Shown here piece after piece: positions 25,479 to 33,326 of a stretch of 56,080 nt of DNA. A program made the position numbers and the translations under genes. Within the stretch, counting starts at the first letter, position 1. Each line of letters starts with the position of its first letter. Source of the DNA: Acidobacteriaceae bacterium (GTDB lineage Bacteria; Acidobacteriota; Terriglobia; Terriglobales; Acidobacteriaceae); contig PLJN01000081.1 in NCBI GenBank assembly GCA_003140235.1, positions 1 through 56,080 on the forward strand. Reading direction: 5' to 3'. The notes under the pieces were generated by a model. That model did no database searches, was not told where the DNA came from, and was given only the letters and a program-made list of their open reading frames with translations.

Positions 25479-25583
25479 AAGTCTTTCGGTGAGATTCGGT
25501 TAGCGTGCCGGGGATGGCCAGCCGGGTCCTTGCGCCCTTGAGGAGACAACCAAAAACTGCTGCTGAGTGTCAAAAGGCGGGAT

Positions 25584-28500
25584 TCAATCCATTGCGCGCA
25601 GCTTTATCTGAATTGGCCAAAAATGGCGCCCTGCGGCATTAGGAAGACCATCCGCGAGGTGTCGAACAAGACTGGTTGATTCGTGCTTCAGCGACGACCA
25701 CACGCCGAGCAGCTCGTCGACCAAGGAAGCCAGCTCTGCAAATCTTTCCATTGAGGGCTGCAAAGCGGCTGCAACATTGAATGCCGCAGAAAGAACAAGC
25801 TGTTGCTCGGCCTTGCGGATTGCCGCTGTTGATTCGGAACGGCCCAAGTGACCAGCCAGCCTAACCAGCTGGCTTCGAACATAGATTGCTACGTCCGGTC
25901 CCAAATGAGGAGTTTGCATGGCCGCCACCGTAATCGGTACCAATCCGTCATTCGGGGTCCTTTCATAGAACTGCAGGAAGTCTGTCGCAAGCACAGCCTC
26001 TCGAAATTGAGGAACCAGCTCAGGGAATGGCTCTAGATCACCTAGCACGGCGGAAATATATGCCCAAATCTCAACGTCCGAATTTCCTTTTCGGATTTGC
26101 TCGATAGCTTGCTCTAGCATCAGTCGTGCGCCAGTCGGGGAGAAACCCTCGCGGATAGAATCTGGCAGGAAAACCAACCAAGAAGGGGCGAAGCACAGCA
26201 GTGAACCAAGAACATTAGGTGCGCGAGTCCTGTCCCGAACCAATCGTGCGAGAATCGCGTGGTTATTTCCGATGAACTCCGAGATCATTTCCCGGAAAGG
26301 GTCTTTCGGATTGCTTAACTCGCCTATCGCATAGACAGCACTTGCAAGGCCAAAAACCGACGCATCGACACGCCTTGGATAGGCCACATCGGAGGTATAT
26401 TCCGAATCCGCAAAGACGACTTCTGCGGGCAATCGCGCCCCCACGGTTCCAATATGTTCGCCAATCCAATCTGCGGGCACACCAATGTTGCGCAATAAAC
26501 GAAATAGGCGGTCGCTGTGATACCACAGAACGACGAAACGCTCAACAGCTCCTAGTTTCCTGAATGCCTCTACGAACATTAGGTCCTCGGAGCATCGTTG
26601 GACCACGGAAATCCAGGTTTCGACATAGGCGGTCGATGTCAAGTTACGCAGGGCTAATCGGCGGGCAAGTCTTGGATAGCTGGGACGGTCTTTTCTGAAT
26701 TCCAGCAAGATTCTTGCACAATGCGCAATCCCTAGGGGAGACTTGGACAGCGAATTAAGCAGCCTTTTAATTATCTCGGTTCGATTATCCGCCGAGAGTT
26801 TGCCAAGAGTGTCGACGATGCATGCCGGAAGGTGAATGGGCAAGGCTGCCAGCCTAACTGTTGCTGCTTCTACACCTAGCTCATCAATTAGCTGTTCGCC
26901 CGCCCGCCCAATTGCAGTCCCGCAGTCCACGACAGAACCGGTGTCTAGGCGCCAGCGCAAGTGGCGGAGAATTGAGGTGACGTCCGGTGGCATTAGCTCG
27001 GTGGGGCGCACCGGATGCTGCTGCTGAATCGATGTCCGCAGATCCGCGTAAAAGGATTCGGCACTACATCGTCTGACACGAATGAGCTCCGTCATTCGTT
27101 GTGCTGGATCATCGATGATAGCAATCTTGGCAATTGTGGCGTAGCACTCTGTTGAACTGCAGTCGAACCAGTCGCGAACTGTGTGCAACGCTCTCTCACG
27201 CTCAGGGGCAGAGCCGGCAAGCACATCAACTGCGTCTGGAAGTACTATGTACGCGCAATTTGCTTTTCGGTCGTAGGCGATTAGTCGTCGGTACTCCTTG
27301 TCAGTCTCTATTTGCAGCTCAAGTTCTGAATTGTCATCTGCCTTAAGCGTCGCCTTTCCGTCTGTAGAGACCAGACTTGCAGCAGTCGTCCAAAGTTCCT
27401 CAGCTGAGAACGTATGCCCCCCCAACGTTAGAATCTCCCTCTGAGACGCGCCAATCTTCCCCAGAAAATGTCCATCGCGAGCGATCTCTTGATTCAGTTC
27501 ATAAGGCAAGTCGGCGAAGAATGCTCCCGCCACTGCACACGCGGCCCTTCTATGTACCAACGAGTCAGAGGTTGAATCGACAGACATTTCTAATAGCCGC
27601 TTTAAGCTGTCGAGTGTCAGCAATGCCAAGTGCGGATCGGCACCGAATCGGGGTTGAATGAGTCGGACATATATCCACTCTAAATACGCTCGTCGCGTAC
27701 GCCTCTCGTCCGCATCGGTCGGTGAAAAGACGGTAGCGCGAGCGAGAAGCGCGGAAAGCGCATTCGCTTCCATTTGTAAGTCGAGATCCGCTCTACGTTG
27801 TGCCACAGTAAACGAGCGGCCGCGATCTGGCGCGTACAAATTCGACAATACCCATTCTGATCTCACGCGGGCCGAATTGAAATCGCCCTTCGATTCCTGC
27901 CAGATCTCAGCAATCGCGTTAATGGCCGCTTGCCCTGAACTAAGGATAAAAGGCCACTCTAAACTGCCATTCCCAGTGCGCTCCGGAGTCGAAACGACAC
28001 TTAATATCTGGCCGTCCACTAGACATCTGGCGTAATATCTACGCAACGTGCGCAGCAATCGCGTGTCGACCAAGCGCCCGTCCTCAATTGTTGCCTCATT
28101 GACCGCTGCCTTTATTTCATCCTCATTCAATGCGATGAAACGAAAATCGCTCTCACGAGCAACTCGAAGAACTTCAAACAATTCTTTCGGCGTAATGCTC
28201 CCTAGCTTGTGCAGTGCTCCCATCAGATCAATCGTGTCAAGGACCAAAGCGCCATCTCGATGAACATATCCGTTGAACCAGCGATCGTCTGCCCAAATGA
28301 CGTCGCCAGGCATTGGCGTAAATTTCATCAAGTCTAAGAAGCAGTTCAGCGTCGGGTCCATGGCGGCACCGTCTGCCAGTGCCGCGTGCTCGTGGTTCAA
28401 AACAGGCATCAAGCGATATGTCCCATTCTCAATGCCGCTACTCACATGGCCGATGAGTTCTGTCAGCCATTTGGCATCGGCGTCTCCAAGAGTATGGGAA

Positions 28501-31500
28501 TCAATCATTGCGGTAACGGATTGGCTGAATTCATGCGCGTCAACCATCAGCTGAAATGCTTGGGCAGCACGATGTAAGACTTTCGCGCTAGCCAATAACT
28601 CTAAGATATACGACCGGCACACAATCGTTTCGTGCATATCAATATGTTGAATCGTTGGAGTCGCAGGCCGCGATCCCATCGCTTCTATTGCTCGTTGGTA
28701 CTCCCGCTCGGAAATCTCTCCAAAACGGCGAAGCGACTCAACAATGCAGTAGCCATCTCGGAGAATCGCCTCGTACTGCGAAGGAAATGACTGCATGATT
28801 GGAAGCCCACTTTTGTCAACTAATGGCAGCGACAAAGCACACTTCCAGCCTTTGCTTACCGCAAGATTCATGAGGCGTCTTGTATGAGTCTCAGGCTCAA
28901 CATCCAGGACTTCAAAATCAACATTGCTGGCAGAATCTATTGTTGAGTCTATGGTTGTTATCTGGCCCTGGCGTACTAGGGCTGCGATAGTCTCAAGGGC
29001 GTGGGCTCGTAAGGGCTGAAGCGGTTTCACGGCATCGCGCATCGCGGCAAGCGCAATCAATGTTGGATGCGGCAGGGCAATCGGCTTGAACGCAAGTTCT
29101 ATGGTTGAAAGGATTCCCAAGGATGTGGCGGTGAGTAGCGCCGTAAGGTCGGCATGAAGGCGCGGTTGAGTCTGTCCGTCTAGTTGTATTCTTGGGCCTC
29201 CGCGCGAACCATGGCGGCTCAGGGCAGAAGCGGCCCCTATGTCGGCAGTAATATTTCTAACCGGCGACCGATGATACGGCACAACAAGTGGCCATCCGGC
29301 TGGTTTGGTGATCATATGTACGGGGACTTGTCCCTCTCGGTATAAACGATAGAGGCGGGTGGTGGCATCCATTTGGTCTCTAAGCAGCTCGACCGTTTCC
29401 TGCAATGTAACCAATCGCACGTGACTCTCCGAGCTGGCCGCCAGGCTGGAAAGACGCTCAAGGAGTGGGCGCAAGTCAACATCCAGTCGAAGCTTATATC
29501 CCACATCAAGGGCAGTTGTGATATCGGTATCATCAAATCCTGCCAGGGCGGCGCGTCGCCAGAGTTCGGTGCCCAAGTTTTGGTCTTCGTCAAGAACACG
29601 CATAGACATTAGCAGCAAATCTCTTGTGGCGAGGTTCGCATACGCAATGTGTCTTCGGTACAAAAGGGCAAGCGCCTTGAAATCGCCTTTTTCAAAATAT
29701 AAATCTCCGAGTATCCAATAGTTTCTCTCGGATGGTTCGCGCTGAAAAAGTTCCTCTGCGCGCAGAGTAGCTTCGGGCACAATCCCCAGCGCCCGCTGCG
29801 CAGCAATGCGCACGCGTTGCATCTCGTTGGGAAGTTCGGCGCGTGGATAGTGCGACCGATGATTTTCTAACAATTCCAAGCAGCGTGGATATTGACCAGC
29901 GTTGTATAAGCAAACGCTGGCGAGACAAACAGCTTCGGCTGTGCAGACCCGGTCGACCAAGGAGGTTGCTAGCTCCGCAACCTCAGCCCATTTTCCCTGT
30001 CCCGCCAGAACACGACATAGTTCCAGAAGTCTGACGCCATCACTGGACGCTCGTCTCCTTAAGGCTTCAATGAGAGCCGCGCAGTTGCCAGTCCTTGCTG
30101 CGTTAGCGTGAAGCGCGACAAGCTCAATATCGCTGCCCTCCAATGCCGTCTCTCTCTCGGACTCGGGCAGCGATGTAAGGCCGCCGGTCAACACTGAGAA
30201 CTGTGCACGCCATAGGCCCCACAATGGAAGGGCGTTCGCCTTAGCGAAGACCGCTTGATTTCGCTCTAGCAGCTCCATTGCTGTGGCTCCGTCTGCATTC
30301 TGTGCGTGCCAAATCCCCAAAGCGATGATCTCAGGAATATCGGCCTCACTCTGTGAGACTCTGTTCTTAAGCATCTTGATCGCCTCCTCGATCCGGACCT
30401 GTAGCCTTCGCGCCAGCGCCCACAGCACAAGGACGTAGTGGTGAGGATCGGAAGCGAGCGCCTCACTGCAGAACGCTTCTGCTTCGTGTCTGCGCTCGGG
30501 ATCGTTCGCCAAACAAGCGAGGTGCCAAACTTCATAGAGCCGCCCTTCGTCTTCTCGTATTTCGTTTCCGCGCCCCAACTCCGCAAATCCTTCAGCCGCA
30601 GAATGAAGCGAGTTTCGACTATCGTCGTCAACCTTAACGAGGGCCCAGTCAACTGGTTCCGGCCACTGAGGAAGACCTGAGGGCAAAGCGCAGGGTGAGA
30701 TGCTAACGAAGTACAGAATCACTGAGCGTGCGTATTGGACGGAGCGCCACCGAGGCTTCAGTACGACCGCCTTCTCGATTTCAAGACGCGCCCTTGGAAT
30801 GTCACGCTGAAGAAGAAAGGCAAGGGCAAGTAATCTGTGGGTTTCAGCAGAGTCTGGCAGGCTTTCTAGTATCGCGATGGAATCAGTCACTTGGTGGCTC
30901 TCCAATAGGAGAGCGGCAAGGAGGGTCTGGGAGTCGATGTCCTTTTCTGCTCTGAGGAGAGCCACCGCGGTATGAAGGCGGCCCAGTGCTCTGTGTACTA
31001 GAGCACTGGTGCGCCTGTTCTCCTCGGGGTCGAGATCCCCCGCCTCAGAGACCAGCGTCTCGGCCGATTCAAGATTGCCACTCTCCAAATCTAACTGAGC
31101 TTGGAAGCGCAGGGCCTTGGCGCGAACTGACGCAGGAAGTATCCGCCACCGCGATGGTTCCCGTAATTTGCCGATTGCGGCTCGGATCTCTGAAGGGCGA
31201 CCCTCGCGCCAACTCTCCCGGAGTTTTTCGAGCTCATCGTTTGCATCGTCCGACAGATGTCCTGCTAATTTCTCAGAGAGCTCTGCATACGCCGCGATGT
31301 CAATGCACGAGCCACCGCCCGTGGGAAGATTGCTTATTCCCTCGCCGCACAATTCCTTCTCCCAATAAGGCGGAAAATGACTCCGAACGGTCTCTGGGGA
31401 AGTTCTTAACTTACCCGTTAAGGTCAGATTCGACCAAGGCTCGTACTCGATCCCGAGATTCTGAAATCTTCTCTTCTGCTCGGTGATCTCTTCCTGAACT

Positions 31501-31871
31501 TGGCGATTAGAGAGGCTGCAGCCGACGTAGAGGATAAACTTGCGGACCTCAAGAGCTTTCCAATAGTCGAGATGCTGGAGAAACTCGTCTGAAGCATTCT
31601 TTATCAAGGACGGCTTGCATCGTGTTTCGCTTATGCGTTTACACTGTCCTACTTCGATACCATCCCCTGAACGGAGGTAAGCAACAATGTCAACGCCTTT
31701 CTGCGATTGCCCATTAATTCCAAATACATCCGCTGTTGAAACATGTGTCTCCTTCTGATGGAGTTCGCAGCAGAGCTGCTGGAACATGAGCGGGTCCAAC
31801 TTATGGAAGTCCGGGAGCTGGCCCCGGACCGTCGGCGGCGGAAGAGTGTCGCGCGCGTTCGAACCTTGCAT
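25584..31871 (-). CDS. Giant Mrr-like nuclease / TPR / PIN-like protein
   Basis: 2095 residues from the ATG at 31871; upstream in-frame codons hold no other start. Residues about 20-165 look like a PD-(D/E)xK nuclease of the Mrr branch: Glu36 (FQQLCCELHQKE), Asp61 (QKGVDIVAYL) and Gln76-x-Lys78 (EVGQCKR). Residues about 200-850 are TPR-like helical pairs. From about 840 a YRxGxxPxH segment leads into a PIN-like half (Asp908 in LHADLTALLTATSLGIL). After about 240 residues the second half follows (WADDRWFNGYV, Asp1195-1196; LDTIDLMGAL). Residues about 1260-2095 are helical and unrecognised. The architecture recalls TPR-GreAB-C-PIN conflict proteins, though no GreAB-C domain is seen. Composition looks lower in GC than neighbours, suggesting transfer. 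Role in defence is inferred. Confidence 0.8.
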   Translation of the reverse strand: MQGSNARDTLPPPTVRGQLPDFHKLDPLMFQQLCCELHQKETHVSTADVFGINGQSQKGVDIVAYLRSGDGIEVGQCKRISETRCKPSLIKNASDEFLQHLDYWKALEVRKFILYVGCSLSNRQVQEEITEQKRRFQNLGIEYEPWSNLTLTGKLRTSPETVRSHFPPYWEKELCGEGISNLPTGGGSCIDIAAYAELSEKLAGHLSDDANDELEKLRESWREGRPSEIRAAIGKLREPSRWRILPASVRAKALRFQAQLDLESGNLESAETLVSEAGDLDPEENRRTSALVHRALGRLHTAVALLRAEKDIDSQTLLAALLLESHQVTDSIAILESLPDSAETHRLLALAFLLQRDIPRARLEIEKAVVLKPRWRSVQYARSVILYFVSISPCALPSGLPQWPEPVDWALVKVDDDSRNSLHSAAEGFAELGRGNEIREDEGRLYEVWHLACLANDPERRHEAEAFCSEALASDPHHYVLVLWALARRLQVRIEEAIKMLKNRVSQSEADIPEIIALGIWHAQNADGATAMELLERNQAVFAKANALPLWGLWRAQFSVLTGGLTSLPESERETALEGSDIELVALHANAARTGNCAALIEALRRRASSDGVRLLELCRVLAGQGKWAEVAELATSLVDRVCTAEAVCLASVCLYNAGQYPRCLELLENHRSHYPRAELPNEMQRVRIAAQRALGIVPEATLRAEELFQREPSERNYWILGDLYFEKGDFKALALLYRRHIAYANLATRDLLLMSMRVLDEDQNLGTELWRRAALAGFDDTDITTALDVGYKLRLDVDLRPLLERLSSLAASSESHVRLVTLQETVELLRDQMDATTRLYRLYREGQVPVHMITKPAGWPLVVPYHRSPVRNITADIGAASALSRHGSRGGPRIQLDGQTQPRLHADLTALLTATSLGILSTIELAFKPIALPHPTLIALAAMRDAVKPLQPLRAHALETIAALVRQGQITTIDSTIDSASNVDFEVLDVEPETHTRRLMNLAVSKGWKCALSLPLVDKSGLPIMQSFPSQYEAILRDGYCIVESLRRFGEISEREYQRAIEAMGSRPATPTIQHIDMHETIVCRSYILELLASAKVLHRAAQAFQLMVDAHEFSQSVTAMIDSHTLGDADAKWLTELIGHVSSGIENGTYRLMPVLNHEHAALADGAAMDPTLNCFLDLMKFTPMPGDVIWADDRWFNGYVHRDGALVLDTIDLMGALHKLGSITPKELFEVLRVARESDFRFIALNEDEIKAAVNEATIEDGRLVDTRLLRTLRRYYARCLVDGQILSVVSTPERTGNGSLEWPFILSSGQAAINAIAEIWQESKGDFNSARVRSEWVLSNLYAPDRGRSFTVAQRRADLDLQMEANALSALLARATVFSPTDADERRTRRAYLEWIYVRLIQPRFGADPHLALLTLDSLKRLLEMSVDSTSDSLVHRRAACAVAGAFFADLPYELNQEIARDGHFLGKIGASQREILTLGGHTFSAEELWTTAASLVSTDGKATLKADDNSELELQIETDKEYRRLIAYDRKANCAYIVLPDAVDVLAGSAPERERALHTVRDWFDCSSTECYATIAKIAIIDDPAQRMTELIRVRRCSAESFYADLRTSIQQQHPVRPTELMPPDVTSILRHLRWRLDTGSVVDCGTAIGRAGEQLIDELGVEAATVRLAALPIHLPACIVDTLGKLSADNRTEIIKRLLNSLSKSPLGIAHCARILLEFRKDRPSYPRLARRLALRNLTSTAYVETWISVVQRCSEDLMFVEAFRKLGAVERFVVLWYHSDRLFRLLRNIGVPADWIGEHIGTVGARLPAEVVFADSEYTSDVAYPRRVDASVFGLASAVYAIGELSNPKDPFREMISEFIGNNHAILARLVRDRTRAPNVLGSLLCFAPSWLVFLPDSIREGFSPTGARLMLEQAIEQIRKGNSDVEIWAYISAVLGDLEPFPELVPQFREAVLATDFLQFYERTPNDGLVPITVAAMQTPHLGPDVAIYVRSQLVRLAGHLGRSESTAAIRKAEQQLVLSAAFNVAAALQPSMERFAELASLVDELLGVWSSLKHESTSLVRHLADGLPNAAGRHFWPIQIKLRAMD

Positions 31872-32214
31872 GTCGCCCAGTGTGTCGATTGGTGGTTCCT
31901 TCGTTTGTCCGTCGGCCTCGGGTTTGTGCCTGGGGTTGCTCAGTGGCTGGCCTCCGTCACTATCTTAAAGCGCGCGCACTATAGCTGCGAAATGTAGAGC
32001 AAAGGCCATCAATGGCCAAATTGCATAAGGATGCCTTGATCGAGGTAAGGAATGTGACATTTTAACTGTGGTATGACATGACAAAATAGATTTTGCCTCT
32101 TGACTTGGAATTGTGCGGCGTGTTATCAGACTCATACAAAATCGCGAATGGCCATTGGCAAATTGACCAAGCCAGACGCAAAGCCCTTCTCCCTCTGCTG
32201 GGTCACTCGGTTGT
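31872..32214. other. Intergenic, no gene seen
   Basis: The spacer upstream of the giant gene is relatively A/T-rich and holds only short unconvincing frames. A TTGACT-N17-TTATCA pair near 32100 on the plus strand resembles a weak promoter but leads to no gene. No tRNA or integration site was recognised. Confidence 0.5.
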
Positions 32215-32254
32215 GAGTGGGGTCGAGTGGGGTCGAGTGGGGTTGAATGGGGTC
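32215..32254 (+). repeat. 10-bp G-rich tandem repeat, G-quadruplex motif
   Basis: GAGTGGGGTC repeats four times (last two with one change each). This puts four GGGG tracts at 32219, 32229, 32239 and 32249 with six-base loops, a textbook G-quadruplex pattern on the plus strand. Two more G-runs follow at 32260-32272. Confidence 0.8.
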
Positions 32255-32282
32255 AAACCGGGGGTGGGGGGGTGCGAGAATT

Positions 32283-32380
32283 GGGTAATCGGGAAATTTG
32301 GTAATTGAGTAATTTTGGGGCACACCGATCAAGGCGGGCGCATCCAAATTCTGGCAATTACCCGATTTTGGCAATTACGG
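32283..32380. repeat. Imperfect inverted repeat of GGTAATTG units
   Basis: Left arm about 32283-32319 and right arm about 32344-32380 contain GGTAAT/GTAATTG and its complement CAATTAC several times. They could fold into a long imperfect hairpin just beyond the Ku gene end, possibly its terminator. Confidence 0.5.
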
Positions 32381-32388
32381 CGATTCTT

Positions 32389-33219
32389 CTAATCTCCTGC
32401 GCTTTTTCGGCCGCGTGGCTCTGTTCCGGTCGCAGCTTCTGAGGCGACGGGCTTTTTGGCTTCCTTCAGGCTCATCTTCAGGGCTTCCATGATGTCGATG
32501 ACCTGGGCTTTATGCTGCGGCGCGGCGGTTTCGACAACCTCTTTGCCCGCGACTTTGGTTTCGACCATCTTCAGCAGGTTTTCGCGGTAGTTGTCTTTGT
32601 ATTTGTCGGGATCGAAAGCGGCTTGCAGGGAAGCGATGAGCATGCGCGCCAGATCAAGTTCTTTGTCTTTGACCAGCGTCAGGTCGGTGCGGAACTCGTC
32701 AACCTGGCGGATTTCGTGGCGATAGTACATGGTGTGCAGCATGAGTCCTTGCGGGCCGGGGCGCAGGATCACGATGTGTTCTCGGTTGTGCATGGCGATT
32801 TTGGCCACGCCGACGCAGCCGGTTTCCTTCAGGGCGGCGAACAGCAGGGCGTAGGGCTTTTCGCCGGCGTCGTCGGGGGCCATGTAGTAGGAGCTTTCGA
32901 AGAAGATCGGGTCGACTTCGTCCGATTTTACGAACTCCTGGATTTCCATGGTCTTGGCGGTCTTGGGCGCGACTTTCTTGATGTCTTCGTCGTCGATGAC
33001 TACGTATTTGTCTTTTTCGTATTCGTAGCCCTTGACGATCTCGGCGCGGGTGATGGGTTTATCCTCGGCCTGGCAGAACAGGACCTGTTTGACGCGTGAA
33101 TTGTCGGTCTTGTGCAGTTGGTTGAAGCTGATCGATTCACTGCGGGCGGCGCTGTACAATTTTACGGGAAGTGACAGCAGACCAAAGGTCAGGTGTCCTT
33201 TCCATACGGTGCTGGCCAT
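32389..33219 (-). CDS. ku: Ku DNA end-binding protein
   Basis: 276 residues. The bacterial Ku core is complete: MASTVWKGHLTFGLLSLPVKLY at the N-terminus (first 20 residues diagnostic), KGYEYEKDKYVVIDDEDI, and the bridge region HTMYYRHEIRQVDEF. A Lys/Arg-rich C-terminus of about 30 residues fits the tail that engages DNA or LigD. It forms a homodimeric ring on double-strand ends and recruits LigD for non-homologous end joining. It is divergent from ligD with a 107-base gap, so both may share regulation. The downstream neighbour on the same strand is the giant nuclease-like gene. Confidence 0.96.
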   Translation of the reverse strand: MASTVWKGHLTFGLLSLPVKLYSAARSESISFNQLHKTDNSRVKQVLFCQAEDKPITRAEIVKGYEYEKDKYVVIDDEDIKKVAPKTAKTMEIQEFVKSDEVDPIFFESSYYMAPDDAGEKPYALLFAALKETGCVGVAKIAMHNREHIVILRPGPQGLMLHTMYYRHEIRQVDEFRTDLTLVKDKELDLARMLIASLQAAFDPDKYKDNYRENLLKMVETKVAGKEVVETAAPQHKAQVIDIMEALKMSLKEAKKPVASEAATGTEPRGRKSAGD

Positions 33220-33326
33220 GAGGTTTCTCCGAGTCGAGTCTTTTATGTCTGCTGCCAGGGCTCAAAACGCGACGAGACTACCTGTTTAGCACAAAAAACA
33301 GTGCATTACAATGCTGTTGGTACCCT

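Noticed and set aside
25359-25541. 60-codon frame overlapping the metalloprotease stop
   Set aside because: Spans two terminator-like hairpins and has no recognisable features.
32093-32308. 71-codon frame between giant gene and Ku
   Set aside because: Covers the G-rich tandem repeat; translation is low complexity.
32215-32380. CRISPR-like array
   Set aside because: Units are 10 bases without spacers; the second block is an inverted repeat, not a direct repeat array.
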